Assembly: GCA_905221605.1 (NCBI GenBank)
Contig: CAJNDS010002483.1
Location: 263,722 to 327,721 of the forward strand
Direction: 5' to 3'
Source: Symbiodinium natans
Taxonomy: Eukaryota > Sar > Dinophyceae > Suessiales > Symbiodiniaceae
Length of the DNA stretch: 64,000 nt
Of the stretch, positions 17,977-28,230 are shown in pieces (position 1 is the first letter of the stretch; each line of letters begins with the position of its first letter). The position numbers were made by a program, and so were the translations under genes. The notes under the pieces were generated by a model. It searched no databases. It saw only the letters and a program-made list of their open reading frames with translations, and was not told the origin of the DNA.

Positions 17977-18094
17977 AGGGTTTAGGGTTTAGGGTTTAGG
18001 GTTTAGGGTTTAGGGTTTAGGGTTTAGGGTTTAGGGTTTAGGGTTTAGGGTTTAGGGTTTAGGGTTTAGGGTTTAGGGTTTAGGGTTTAGGGTT
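17977..18094. repeat. Interstitial telomeric tract, TTTAGGG x16
   Basis: Long perfect tract. Confidence 0.95.
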
Positions 18095-18107
18095 ACGTAT
18101 GTGTGAC

Positions 18108-18195
18108 CTTAGGAGGGATGAATCTACGGGCACCTCCTTGAACTCTAGCTGAGAGGCTTTGTGGCTCTTTGAGGAATTAGGGGCCTCGGGGTCTG
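18108..18195 (-). CDS. Exon-like island (SKSHKASQLEFKEVPVDSS)
   Basis: Fully open minus frame between two long tracts. No domain recognised and boundaries unclear. Confidence 0.45.
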
Positions 18196-18207
18196 AGGGG
18201 CTTGGGG

Positions 18208-18294
18208 GGTTTAGGGTTTAGGGTTTAGGGTTTAGGGTTTAGGGTTTAGGGTTTAGGGTTTAGGGTTTAGGGTTTAGGGTTTAGGGTTTAGGGT
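18208..18294. repeat. Interstitial telomeric tract, TTTAGGG x12
   Basis: Perfect units. Confidence 0.95.
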
Positions 18295-18317
18295 TTCCTT
18301 GGCCTAGGATTTTGCGC

Positions 18318-18500
18318 TTTGGGTTTTGCACTTTTTTTGCCTGCAGGTTGGGAGGTTTCGGGTCTGGGGAAAGCGCATGGTGGCTGGGATTGGTACCTTG
18401 CACTTCGCCGTGCTGACTTGATCCCATTAAACAGCCGGCGCCTGACTCTCAAGCCTAAGCCCTACGAAAAGCCCAAACCTAAGCCTCAAAGCCCCACTTC
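18318..18500. other. Open island with plus-strand acceptor-like site
   Basis: A plus-strand polypyrimidine run ending in TGCAG at 18343-18353 precedes VGRFRVWGKRMVAGIG. The minus strand is open as well. Undecided. Confidence 0.3.
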
Positions 18501-18579
18501 TAAACCCACGCGGGGGGGGGGGGGGGCTTTAGAACTGGGCTTAGAGGCTGGAACCCTCCACCCTATGCCCTAGCCCTCA

Positions 18580-19052
18580 ACGCTGAACCCCAAGCCCCAA
18601 GCCCCAAGCCCCAAGCCCAAGCCCCAAGCCCCAAGCCCCAAGCCCCAAGCCCCCAAGCCCCAAGCCCCAAGCCCCAAGCCCCCCCCAAGCCCCAGCCCCA
18701 AGCCCCTAAGCCCTAGCCCCCCTAGCTAAGCCCTAAGCCCCCTAAGCCCTAAGCCCTAAGCCCTAAGCCCTAAGCCCTAAGCCCTAAGCCCTAAGCCCTA
18801 AAGCCCTAAGCCCTACCCTAAGCCCGAAGCCTAAGCCCTAAGCCCTAAGCCTAGAGCCCTAAGCCCTAAGCCCTAAGCCCTAAGCCCTAAGCCCTAAGCC
18901 CTAAGCCCTAAGCCCTAAGCCCTAAGCCCTAAGCCCTAAGCCTAAGCCTAAGCCTAAGCCCTAAGCCCTAAGCCCTAAGCCCTAAGCCCTAAGCCCTAAG
19001 CCCTAAGCCCTAAGCCCTAAGCCCTAAGCCCTAAGCCCTAAGCCCTAAGCCC
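18580..19052. repeat. CCCCAAG then CCCTAAG variant array, about 65 units
   Basis: The left part is CCCCAAG (18590-18700), the rest CCCTAAG with occasional deletions. One of the longest arrays in the window. Confidence 0.95.
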
Positions 19053-19090
19053 AATTCTTCTGGCGACTTCGACGAGGGACAATTTGTCTG
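19053..19090 (-). CDS. Exon-like island (DKLSLVEVARRIG)
   Basis: AG acceptor, then DKLSLVEVARRIG, running straight into the CCCTAAG array. The plus strand is also open. Confidence 0.35.
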
Positions 19091-19186
19091 GGGCTTAGGG
19101 CCTGGGGCTTAGTTCTTAGGGCTTCGGGGTTAGGGTTTAGGGTTTAGGGTTTAGGGTTTGGGCTATAGGCTAGAGGGCATGGGGCT

Positions 19187-19238
19187 TAGGGGCAAGGGAC
19201 CGCAGGCCGGCAGAAGCCTTTGTCCAGTACAGCCCGTC
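19187..19238 (-). CDS. Exon-like island (ARDGLYWTKASAGLRSL)
   Basis: Minus frame ARDGLYWTKASAGLRSL after CTCAAG. Open island between tracts; function unknown. Confidence 0.4.
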
Positions 19239-19383
19239 CCGGGCTTGAGGGTTTAGGGTTTAGGGTTTAGGGGTTAGGGGTTTAGGGTTTAGGCTTAGGG
19301 GTTCGGGTTAACCACATGCACACCCTGAAGCCACCCTGAACCTCTGTCTCCTTAACCCCAGCCTCCAAGGGTAACCCCAAACC

Positions 19384-19552
19384 CTCAAGTCTCAGCACCC
19401 TAAACCCTAAACCCCAAACCCTAAACCCTAAAACCTAAACCCTAAACCCTAAACCCTAAACCCTAAATCCTAAACCCTGAACCCTAAACCCTAAACCCTA
19501 AACCCTACACCCTAAACCCTAAACCGTAAACCCTAAACCCTAAACCCTAAAC
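19384..19552. repeat. CCCTAAA tract with variants
   Basis: About 20 units with sporadic changes. Confidence 0.9.
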
Positions 19553-19733
19553 CAGTACCTGCTGCTCTCAACTCGCGGCAGGAGCAGCTACGCAGTTGGG
19601 TCATCAATGTTCAGGGTTGAGGGGTTTAAGGTCTACGAGCTTCGGGATTTAGGGGCTTCCAGGGGGTTTAAGGGGTTTGGGGGTAAGGGGGGGTTTAGGG
19701 TTTCTAGGGTGTAGGCAGGGAGCTTAGGCTTTA

Positions 19734-19805
19734 GGGGGTTTAGGGTTTAGGGTTTAGGGTTTAGGGTTTAGGGTTTAGGGTTTAGGGTTAGGGTTTAGGG
19801 TTCAG
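19734..19805. repeat. Interstitial telomeric tract, TTTAGGG
   Basis: About ten units, one shortened. Confidence 0.9.
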
Positions 19806-19899
19806 GCTTAGAGCTCTGCGTCGCGCTGCTTTGTCACCCGACTTGCGACTTGCGCATGCCACCCCAGAGGTTGGGTGTGGCACTACTCATTATCCAAGG

Positions 19900-20134
19900 C
19901 TACTATTTGCTTAAGAACCCCGAGATACAAGATATCAATCCCAATATTGCCTTTATAAGACAGATCATAATCCCCAATATTGCCCTCATAAGGAAGAATA
20001 TTTTTTGGGTGGTTCTTAAGGCTTAAGGCAAATAGTACCCCAAACAGATACCAAGACAATAGTCCCTAATAATATACTACCCTTACACAGGAAGAAGCCT
20101 TTTCTTTCCTGGTGGTTCTTAAGGCAAATAGTAG
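19900..20134. mobile_element. Foldback (MITE-like) element, 235 bp
   Basis: Terminal inverted repeats CTACTATTTGCTTAAGAACC at 19900-19918 and the complement at 20114-20134. A third copy of the arm lies internally at 20011-20038. CCCAATATTGCC is repeated in the core. Confidence 0.7.
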
Positions 20135-20517
20135 ACGACTCCCTAAGGAGTCCGCATGCAAGCTCCTCAAGCCTGAAGCAACAGCCCCCCTAGACCCCTA
20201 TGAACCCCGCAACTCGAAACCCCTCAACCCTGAGCCCGCCTCAAAGGGTGCAGCAAACCCTAAACCCTAAACCCTGAACCCTGCACCCTAAATCCTGACC
20301 CTGAACCATTGATACGCGGTGAGACGCCGAGCTGGCACGGTTGCTTTGAAACTGGTGGCGCCCCAAACCCCCAAAACCCTTCAAGCAGGGTTTAGGGTTT
20401 AAGGTTTAGGGTTTAGAGGGTTTAGGGTTTCGGTTTTAGGTTTTAGGTTTTAGGGTTTAGGGTTTAGGGGGTTGATAACGTTTAGGGCCCACTACGCTCG
20501 ACCCTTTGCAGGGTGGC

Positions 20518-20540
20518 CCCTAGTTTGGGTCCTCGGGGAC
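20518..20540. repeat. Direct repeat flanking telomeric tract (left)
   Basis: 23 bp containing TAGTTTGGGTCCTC, identical to 20610-20632. Confidence 0.85.
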
Positions 20541-20609
20541 CCTAAACCCTAAACCCTAAACCCTAAACCCTAAACCCTAAACCCTAAACCCTAAATCCTA
20601 AATCCTAAA
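20541..20609. repeat. CCCTAAA tract between direct repeats
   Basis: About ten units. Confidence 0.9.
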
Positions 20610-20632
20610 CCCTAGTTTGGGTCCTCGGGGAC
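20610..20632. repeat. Direct repeat flanking telomeric tract (right)
   Basis: Identical to 20518-20540. On the minus strand it contains GAG|GA, a possible GA donor and AG acceptor pair. Confidence 0.85.
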
Positions 20633-20691
20633 TTCGGGCGGCGGCTCTCCGGCAGAACTGCCGTGAGATTTCGCCACCCCGCCACCTCGGT
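20632..20691 (-). CDS. Exon-like island (TEVAGWRNLTAVLPES)
   Basis: AG acceptor (GCCGGCAG) followed by TEVAGWRNLTAVLPESRR. It ends at the direct repeat around the telomeric tract. Confidence 0.5.
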
Positions 20692-20789
20692 CTGCCGGCG
20701 TGATGGCCTCTCAGGCTCTACGGTTTGGGGTTTAGGGTTTAGGGTTGAGGGTTTAGGTTTAGGGTTTAGGGGTTTAGGGTTTAGGGAAA

Positions 20790-20975
20790 TTGTTCCGTGA
20801 CGCAGGTCCGGGAAAGTTGCAAGAGCTTGAGTTCTCAGACATTGCGAGCACAGTTTCCAGGAGCTTAGAGGCAAGTTTTCTTGCTATCCTGGGGAATGTT
20901 CCGAGGAAAGCTTCGAGGGGAGCTTCGAAGAAAGCTACGAGGAGCTTGTTTTGTAAACCCACAGATTCTGTTTAG
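20790..20975. other. Open island, both strands
   Basis: The plus frame contains ASTVSRSLEASFLAILGNVP. The minus frame is also open for 60 codons. Repeated CGAGGAAAGCTTCGA-type words. Confidence 0.3.
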
Positions 20976-21284
20976 GGTTTAGGGTTTAGGGCTTAGGGCT
21001 GAGGGTTTAGGGACTTCGGGTTTAGGGTTTCACAAGAGTCTCAAAGCTTTAAAAACCCTATTCATCCCAAAACAACCTACACTCCAGACCCGCAACGGGG
21101 TTTAGCATTGGGGGCTCTACAAGGGCATAATCTGGCTAGGGCTTTAGGGGTGTCCGTTTTGGGGTTCATTGTAAGTAGGATCTCCCTAGCCCTAGAGCCT
21201 AAACCTTAAACCCTATAACCCCTAAAGTCTAAGAATGATTCACCATACCCCATACCCATACCCCTTCACCTCCTCCCCCCAGCC

Positions 21285-21357
21285 CTGTCCCCACGCGCCC
21301 GCGGCGAGTCGTCCCGCTCGGAGCTTTCAGCCACTGGCGAAGCGACAGGCTTCCTGC
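21285..21357 (-). CDS. Exon-like island (RKPVASPVAESSERDD)
   Basis: AG acceptor at 21358-21359, then RKPVASPVAESSERDDSPRA. Charged, Ser/Pro-rich, probably disordered. Confidence 0.45.
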
Positions 21358-21679
21358 CTGGCAGCTCTGAACAAACCCTACATCCCGAAATCCCTCAATC
21401 CCTAATCCCTAAGATGCAAGCAAGAGATTCAGGGTTGAGGGTTTAGGGCTTCGGGCAGCTAAACCCTAAACACTAAACCCTAAAACCCAAACCCTAAAGG
21501 GTCTTGAAACAGCAGCTGCGAGAGCCCGTGACTTGCCATAGGATTCGGGCCAGGATGAACCCTAAACCCTAAATCCTAACCCCAATCCTGAACCCTAAGC
21601 CCCAACGCCATTCGGGGATTTCAGATGGCTCGAGAACCTACAACCGCTCGCAAAGACCCATGCGTCAGCTGGCAGCCTC

Positions 21680-21800
21680 AAATCGAAGGATAAGCCCTAA
21701 ACCCTGAACACCCTAAACCCTAAACCCTAAACCCTGAACCCTAAACCCTAAACCCTAAAACCCTAAACTCTAAACCCTAAACCCTAAACCCCTATACCCT
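21680..21800. repeat. CCCTAAA tract with variants
   Basis: About 14 units. Confidence 0.85.
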
Positions 21801-22177
21801 AACTCCCAAACTGAGCCCTGAAACCTAACCTTTAAGCCCTGTTTAGGGCTTTTGGGGTGGACGGGGTATGGGTCTAGGACTGTGCGTTTCGGGTTGGTTT
21901 TGGGGTGTCAACAATACGGGTGTATTTGTACTAGACAAGAGTAGCCTAGATAAGGGAACCTGAAACCTAAAGGGAATAAGGGCCTACACTGGGTCTAGCT
22001 TCGCATACCAACCTTTGCGGATTAGGGTATGGGCCGGCATGAGGTTTATGCCCTAAACCTTAAACCCTAAACCCCAAACCCTGAACCCTAAACCCCAAAC
22101 CCCAAACCCCAAACCCTAAACCCAGCACCCTAAACCCTAAACCCTGAACCCTAAGTTGGGGCTTCCGGGGCCCGGGC

Positions 22178-22217
22178 CTCGGGGCACCCGCACGACCTCC
22201 GGGAAATACTCTAACTC
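22178..22217 (-). CDS. Exon-like island (ELEYFPEVVRVPR)
   Basis: 40-nt exon, AG acceptor (CACAG|GAGTT) and GC donor (CGAG|GCCCG). 13 codons plus one base. Confidence 0.5.
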
Positions 22218-22224
22218 CTGTGCG

Positions 22225-22660
22225 GGGCATCGGGTTTAGGGTTTAGGGTTTAGAGTTTAGGGTTTAGGGTTTAGGGTTTAGGGTGTAGGGTTTAGGGTTT
22301 AGAGTTTTTGGTTTGGGCGTTTGGGGTTTAGGGTTTAGAGTCTTTGGTTTGGGTGTTTAGGGTTTGGGGTTTGGGGGTTTTGGGGGGTTTGGGGGTTTGG
22401 GGGTTTGGGGGGTTGGGGGTTTGGGGGTTTGGGGGTTTGGGGGTTTTTGGGGGTTGGGGGGTTTGGGGGTTTGGGGGTTTTTGGGGTTTAGCGTTTCGGG
22501 TTGGGGGGTCGGGGTTTGGGGGTTTGGGAGCTTAGGGCTTACGAGTTTTCAGGGGTTTAGGGGTTAAGGGTTTCGGGAGTTTGGGGTTTAGGGGTGTGGG
22601 GTTTGGGGTTTGGGGGTTTGGGGGGAATAGGTAGGGGGTTTAGGGGGTTTAGGGGCTTTA
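22225..22660. repeat. TTTAGGG to TTTGGGGG variant block
   Basis: Starts TTTAGGG and becomes TTTGGGGG and TTGGGGG units. Glycine/tryptophan-rich frames here are repeat artefacts. Confidence 0.85.
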
Positions 22661-22714
22661 GGGGCTTGGGGGACAACACCCGGAGAGCCACCCTTGACCC
22701 TGACACCCGCTTAC

Positions 22715-22769
22715 TGTATGCTTCGTATTCCGCACCTGAAGTATATTCCATTAATTGAGGGATCTTGGG
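22715..22769 (-). CDS. Exon with canonical splice sites (PKIPQLMEYTSGAEYEAY)
   Basis: Polypyrimidine tract and AG (CCTTCTTAG|CCCAAG) at the 5' side and a strong GTAAGC donor at the 3' side. It encodes PKIPQLMEYTSGAEYEAY plus one base. Among the best splice contexts seen in the window. Function unknown. Confidence 0.6.
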
Positions 22770-22904
22770 CTAAGAAGGAATGCAAGGATTTAAGATGTAG
22801 CGCTGAGAGTGCACCCTGGCCCGAACCGAGGGTGTATCGGCTTGGACACCCTAAAACCCTAATCGTTAGGCCCTGAACCGTAAAAAACTAATTGAAGGCG
22901 ACTG

Positions 22905-23075
22905 CAGGTGTAGTCTTCAAGTTCGCTCTCGCCAGGGTCGGCCTTGTCTGTCTGTGCAAGCCGCTGGGCAGTAAAAGCAGCTGGCTGTCAGAGGAAGCGG
23001 CGCTGCATGTGCGAAGTCTTCCGTTTGCAGCAGCAGCTCAGCGGCTCGGCCCCCTAAAACATGACTGACAATCGC
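22905..23075 (-). CDS. Two exon-like segments (RAAELLLQTEDFAHA; RLAQTDKADPGESELED)
   Basis: Successive minus-strand open segments. One reads GRAAELLLQTEDFAHA after TTTTAG. The other reads RLAQTDKADPGESELEDYTC after CCCAG. Both look like exon sequence in different frames, so an intron lies between them if both are used. Confidence 0.45.
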
Positions 23076-23409
23076 TATGACTCCGGCCGTTGGGCTCCTC
23101 TTCTCCAAAAAACCTGGCAACCCTTGTACTGAAACCAGCTGATATTCAGGTTTGGGTGTGTTTGGTTGAGGGCCCCCCAACTCAACCGCATATTGCCCAG
23201 TGGTTGGGGGGGATTAGTGTTTAGGGTTCAAGCGGCAGTATGCCCCAGACGAAGAACACACCTGAACTTACAGGCCCGTAGACACCTTGAACCAGGTCAT
23301 GAAGGCACTGTAGACCCGCTCTGGACCCTCCCTAAACCCAAAATCCTAAGCCTTTGAACAACCCTAAACCCTAAACACCTATAGTTTTAAACTCTAAACC
23401 CTAAACCCC

Positions 23410-23672
23410 TAAAGCCCTAAACTCTTGAAACCCCAAACCCTAAACCCTAAACCCCTAAACCCCTAAACCCTTGAAACCCCAAACCCTAAACCCTAAACCC
23501 TAAACCCTAAAGCCCTGTCTGAACAGCACGGCGCAGATGCCTGCGCCCAGGCGGCAGTGAACGCCGCAAGCGCCTCAGGGTCCTCAGGGTGCAGGGTTGG
23601 TAGGGCTTGTAATGTTCATCGGGTCCAGGGTTTAGGGTTTAGGGTTTAGGGTTTAGGGTTTAGGGTTTAGGG
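23410..23672. repeat. CCCTAAA and TTTAGGG tracts around a small exon
   Basis: CCCTAAA at 23433-23512 and TTTAGGG at 23628-23671. Confidence 0.85.
23541..23573 (-). CDS. Exon-like island (ALAAFTAAWAQ)
   Basis: 33 nt, AG acceptor and GC donor (GCGCAG|GCATC), phase 0. Confidence 0.45.
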
Positions 23673-23912
23673 TCCCTAAACCCTAAACTTGCCTAAGCCC
23701 TAAACTCGAAACTCTGCGGGTGCGACCGTAACTTTGAGAACTGAGTTAGACTGAGTTGGTGCTTGAAGAGCAGCCGGGGAAAGACCAGAGGGCTGAACCC
23801 TAAACCCTAAACCCTAAACAACCCCTAAACCGGGCCCTTGACACGAAGAGCTAGGGTTTAGGGTTTCGGGTTTCGGGTTTCGGGTTTGGGGTTTAGGGTT
23901 AGGGTTTCGGGT

Positions 23913-23989
23913 CAACGCTTCTTCAATTTCTTGCTTGTCACGTGCTAAGGCAGGCTGCGTCAGAAGACCGAGCAGCTCCTCTTTTGTCC
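23913..23989 (-). CDS. Exon-like island (TKEELLGLLTQPALARDKQE)
   Basis: CCCACAG acceptor, then TKEELLGLLTQPALARDKQE followed by IEEAL. Clearly helix-forming coding composition. Telomeric tracts on both sides. Confidence 0.55.
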
Positions 23990-23999
23990 CTGTGGGTTT

Positions 24000-24108
24000 A
24001 GGGTTTAGGGTTTAGGGTTTAAGGTTCAGGGTTCAGGGTTTCGGGTTTAGGGTTTAGGGTTTAGGGTTTAAGGTTCAAGGTTCAGGGTTTAGGGTTTAGG
24101 GTTTAGGC
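24000..24108. repeat. TTTAGGG tract with variants
   Basis: TTTAGGG, TTCAGGG and TTTAAGG units. Confidence 0.85.
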
Positions 24109-24559
24109 ATGCTCCCTCGAGGCGGGTTCCGGGTCCGGTCGCCGACCAGCTGATATCTAGCTCTGAGGCACGGCACCTACTTGCGAAGATTCGCAGCCCT
24201 AAACCCAAAACCCTAAACCCTAAACCTTAAATCAAGCCTTTTAGCAACCTCGAGCCCTGCTTAAGCCTGGCATCTAGCCTTTCGAAAAGCCAGAGCGTTC
24301 ATCCTAAACCCTATGCATCGACAGCTCCTAAACCTCCCGAACCCCATGCAACCCTGAGCCCTGAGCCCTAAATCCTACACCCCTGAACCCCTAAACCCCT
24401 AAACCCCCAAACCCTAAACCCTACCTATGAAGTTGAACCCCGAAACCCTAAATCCTGAACCCTGAACTCCAAACCCTAAACCCCACCCCTAAACCCCAAG
24501 CCCTAAACCCTAGCCCTAAACCCTAAACCCCGCGACCCCCTTAAGCCCTCTCCTCAAAG

Positions 24560-24622
24560 CGCCGGTGTTCGCTGCGCTCCGAGTCGGGTGGCGCGAGGAA
24601 GCACTCGGCATCGAAGTCGTGC
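24560..24622 (-). CDS. Exon-like island (DAECFLAPPDSERSEHRRFE)
   Basis: CTCAAG acceptor, then HDFDAECFLAPPDSERSEHR and on to EERA. Strong coding appearance; no known domain. Confidence 0.55.
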
Positions 24623-24629
24623 CTTGAGG

Positions 24630-24755
24630 GGCTTTAGGGTGTAGGGTGTAGGGTTTAGGGTTCAGGGTTCAGGGTTTAGGGTTTAGGGTTTAGGGTTTGG
24701 GGTTTAGGGTTTAGGGTTTAGGGTTTAGGGTTTGGGGCTTGGGGTTTCGGGTTTA
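24630..24755. repeat. TTTAGGG tract with variants
   Basis: About 16 units. Confidence 0.85.
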
Positions 24756-24984
24756 GAACCTAAACCCCAAACCATGTACTAAACCCATTCTGAACCTACT
24801 GTAACCCTGTGAACAATCTGTTTGCAACTTACTATGAAATGATGACAAACCACTATAAACGAATTATTAACCGAACGAGACCTCAAACCCTAAACCCCAA
24901 ACCCTAAAACCCTAAAGCCTCAACCCTAAACCCTAAACCCTCAACCCTAAACCCTAAACCCCGCATAACATGCGGGCCACGGCA

Positions 24985-25042
24985 CTCTGCGGCGCTGCCG
25001 CTCGAGCTGCCGCGCGGCCGCTTCGACTCGGGGCGGCTGGGC
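24985..25042 (-). CDS. Exon-like island (EAAARQLERQRRR)
   Basis: AG acceptor (TTCCAG|GCCC), then AQPPRVEAAARQLERQRRR. Basic helix. Confidence 0.45.
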
Positions 25043-25061
25043 CTGGAACCTGATCGGGGGA

Positions 25062-25530
25062 GTTGGGGTTTGGGGTTTGGGGTTTAGGGTTTCGGGTTGA
25101 GGGTTGAGGGTTGAGGGTTTACAGTAGGGTTCAGGGTTTAGGGTTAGGGGTTTAGGGTTAGTGGTTTAGGGGGTTTAGGGTTGGGGTTTTGGGTTTAGGG
25201 TTTGGGGTGTAGGGTTTGGGGTTACGGGTTAGAGTTCGGGGTTTAGGGTTTGGGGTTTAGGGTTTGGGGGCTGGGGTTTGGGGTTTAGGGTTTGGTGTTT
25301 AGGGTTTGGGGTTTTGGGGTTTGGGGTTGAGGTTTTCCGGTTTAGGGTTTCGATTAGCTATTTAGGTTTTAATGAGGGTTTGGGGTTTGGGTTTTGGCTC
25401 GGTGTTTAGTTTGCGGGGTTTGGGGTTTACAGTTGAGTAAGGGTTTCAGGTGTAGGGTTTAGTTGCGGCTTAGGGTTTAATTAGGGTTTGGGGTTGGGGG
25501 TTTAGGGTTTGGGTTCAGGGCTTAGACTTG
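25062..25530. repeat. TTTGGGG/TTTAGGG degenerate block
   Basis: Long mixed block with little unique sequence. Confidence 0.8.
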
Positions 25531-25544
25531 AGGGCTAGCGGCTA

Positions 25545-25830
25545 GCAGGGCAGTTGAATTTGACTTGCGCCTTTGGAAAGGTGAAAGAACTGTTCTGCAC
25601 GGCGGGATCGCCTTGTTGATCTCGCCGAGATCTACTGACTCGCCATCCAATACGGTGAAGAGTCGTCGCCACCCACAACTCGCGATGACACAGGATCTCC
25701 AAGCATCTTGCTAATGTACTCCAGTCGAATATCGTTTACGACACTGTCCAGGGGTAAGCACAATACGTGCCAGACGGTACGGTTTCCCGGATCGGCCTTG
25801 ATGCTTCTTTGAAGGCCCTCAGATAGTCAG
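25545..25830 (-). pseudogene. Coding-like segment in two frames
   Basis: Minus strand: one frame reads KADPGNRTVWHVLCLPLDS and on to DPVSSRVVGG, then meets a stop. The adjacent frame reads RLFTVLDGESVDLGEINKAI. Either two exons or a frameshifted fragment. No family recognised. Confidence 0.4.
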
Positions 25831-26087
25831 AAGCGGAGTTGGATGCACCTGAATTCTACTTAGTGCCTGAATACGGCTACCCTCACTTCATCTCCCTACT
25901 TCCCAAGAACCTTAGGGTTTTAAGGTTTGGGGTTCGTGTTGGAACCCGACACCGAAACCCTAAACCTGACGCCCTAAACCTTAAACCGTAAGCCCTAAAC
26001 TCCCTAAACTCCCTAATCCTAAAACCCTAAGCTCTCCTGAGCCCAGAGTCCTGAATCCTGATGCGAAAAGCTTCCCCCGAAACCTTC

Positions 26088-26620
26088 AACCCTAAACCCC
26101 AAACCCTAAACCCTAAACCCCTCCCTAAACCCTAAACCCTAAACCCTAAACCCTAAACCCCAAACCCTAAACCCTAAACCCCCGAACCGGCACCTCGAGC
26201 GGCTGGCGGCGAGAAGGGTGGCAGCCGCATCTGGGGGCCGCCTAAGACGTTTGGGGGGTTGAGGGTTTAGGGTTTAGGGTTTAGGGTTCAGGGTTCAGGG
26301 TTTAGGGTTTAGGGTTTAGGGTATAGGGTTTAGGGTTTAGGGTGTAGGGTTTAGAGTTTAGGGTTCAGGGTTTAGGGTTTAGGGTTTAGGGTTTAGGGAT
26401 TAGGGTTTAGGGTTTAGGGTTTAGGGTGTGGGGTTTAGAGTTTAGGGTTTAGGGTTTAGGGTTTAGGGTTTAGGGTTTAGGGTTTAAGGTTTAGGGTTTA
26501 GGGTTTAGGGTTTAGGGTTGAGGGGCTGAGGGGCTGAGGGGCTGAGGGGTTGAGGGGTTGAGGGGTTGAGGGGTTGAGGGGTTGAGGGGTTGAGGGGTTG
26601 AGGGGTTAGGGTTTAGGTTT
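26088..26620. repeat. Large telomeric block with GAGGGGTT octamer array
   Basis: CCCTAAA at 26090-26182, an exon-like island at 26190-26255, TTTAGGG with variants at 26265-26518, then GAGGGGCT (3 or 4 units) and GAGGGGTT (about 8 units) at 26519-26605. Confidence 0.9.
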
Positions 26621-26756
26621 AGGGTTATGAAGGTTTAGGGCTATGAGGTTTTGGGGCTATGAGGGTTTAGGGTGATAAAGATTTAGGGTTCTGAAGGCTT
26701 GGGGTGGTAGGGGTTTTTCTGAAGGCTTAGGTCTGGGGTTTGGGACTCGGGGCTAT

Positions 26757-27183
26757 GGGCTATGGGTCTGAGTTTGACGAACATGAGGGTGCCAGCAGGC
26801 ATGTCTTCGCAATGCCAAGCAGGAGAACCTTGCCGACCAAACTGCTAACATCGTTCGTGGCTCCTAAAGTGTTGAAGAGGACATCGTCCCCTGCCACTTT
26901 CCACTTCTTTAGAAGCCACGCATCTTTTGCAAACCGTACTTCCACAAAGCAGTCAGTGATTTCACTGAACGTCAACAAAGCCCGCTTCTTGCCAGCCTTA
27001 CGATGACCATTGCGACCATCCTGCTGGGGTTTTTGGCGTTGCAAATCTTCAAAAAAGGCCGTCAAGCGGGATGGAATGTCGAGATCTGCTTGTAGCTTGT
27101 GTGTCGAAGGTTTTAAGCAATATTGCAGGCAGGCCTGGTAACCGACGAGGTTAAAGGAGCGGTGACCGTAGGGTTCTGAGTAC
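26757..27183 (-). CDS. Long open exon of unrecognised protein (about 140 codons)
   Basis: Apart from the retrotransposon ORF this is the longest credible coding frame in the window. The minus strand is open from about 27183 to 26757. Parts read LTFSEITDCFVEVRFAKDAW and KVAGDDVLFNTLGATNDVSS; hydrophilic and lysine-rich in the middle. No recognised domain or catalytic motif. The upstream edge has an AG (TGTACTCAG); no start codon is claimed. Flanked by telomeric tracts. Confidence 0.5.
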
Positions 27184-27254
27184 ACCCTGCACCCTACACC
27201 CTAAACCCTAAAGCCTAACCCCAAACCCCAAACCCTAGTCGTAAGTGGGGACCT

Positions 27255-27325
27255 TAGAACCGGCCGCAAGTGGCACAGAAAGCCGCCCCGGCCACACGTA
27301 CCGGAAAGGACCAGTGGAGGGACTT
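27255..27325 (-). CDS. Exon-like island (KSLHWSFPVRVAGAAFCAT)
   Basis: CTTGAAAG acceptor, then KSLHWSFPVRVAGAAFCATC. Function unknown. A TG microsatellite follows at 27376-27391. Confidence 0.4.
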
Positions 27326-27419
27326 CTTTCAAGGAACCCGTTTGGGGCTAGTAAGGTATACATGGACTAGATATCGTGTGTGTGTGTGTGGATGTACACA
27401 TATACACAACAATAAATAT

Positions 27420-27735
27420 AAACCCTAAACCCTAAACCCTAAACCCTAAACCCTAAACCCTAAACCATATTCTTATACATGGGTTGAAAAAAAGTAAGGG
27501 CGAAACCGTGTATCCGGAGTCCTGAACCCGAAGTGGCATTACGGGTTGCCTCCTCACCGCCCTAGCAACCCTAGCATCGCCCAAGCGGAGCAGGGTTTAG
27601 GGTTTAGGGTTTAGGGTTTAGGGTTTAGGGTTTAGGGTTTAGGGTTTAGGGTTTAGGGTTTAGGGTTTAGGGTTCAGGGTTCAGGGTTCAGGGTTTAGGG
27701 TTTAGAGTTTAACGGTTTAGGGTTTAGGGTTTAGG
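27420..27735. repeat. CCCTAAA (27420-27466) and TTTAGGG (27594-27735) tracts
   Basis: The second tract includes TTCAGGG variants. The spacer between them is unassigned. Confidence 0.85.
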
Positions 27736-27737
27736 GG

Positions 27738-27819
27738 TCGAAGGAGCAGCCAGAATCCAGGGCCCCGTCTCTCGTGGCTCGCTGGGTAGGAATTGGGCCG
27801 CTGCTGCGAGAAGGCGATC
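27738..27819 (-). CDS. Exon-like island (DRLLAAAAQFLPSEPRETG)
   Basis: GCGCAG acceptor, then DRLLAAAAQFLPSEPRETGP and on to WILAAPS. Telomeric tracts on both sides. Confidence 0.5.
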
Positions 27820-27875
27820 CTGCGCGCTTCGGGCCAAAGAGCCCTCTCCTTCCAGACCAAAAGACCCCTAGACCG

Positions 27876-28230
27876 GTTTAGGGTTTAGGGTTTAGGGTTT
27901 AGGGCTTAGGGTTCAGGGTTCAGGGTTCAGGGTTCAGGGTTCAGGGTTCAGGGTTCAGGGTTCAGGGTTCAGGGTTTAGGGTTTAGGGTTTAGGGTTTAG
28001 GGTTTAGGGTTTAGGGTTTAGGTTTAGGGTTTAGGGTTTAGGGTTTAGGGTTTAGGGTTTAGGGTTTAGGGTTTAGGGTTTAGGGTTTAGGGTTTAGGGT
28101 TTAGGGTTTAGGGTTTAGGGGGTTTAGGGTTTTGGGTTTAGGGTTTAGGGTTTAGGGTTTAGGGTTTAGGGTTTAGGGTTTAGGGTTTAGGGTTTAGGGT
28201 TTAGGGTTTAGGGTTTAGGGTTTAGGGTTC
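27876..28230. repeat. Longest telomeric tract in the window, about 50 units
   Basis: TTTAGGG with a run of nine TTCAGGG units near its left end and two indel units. Confidence 0.95.

Noticed and set aside
22344-22567. Tryptophan/glycine-rich ORFs
   Set aside because: Translation of TTTGGGGG repeats.
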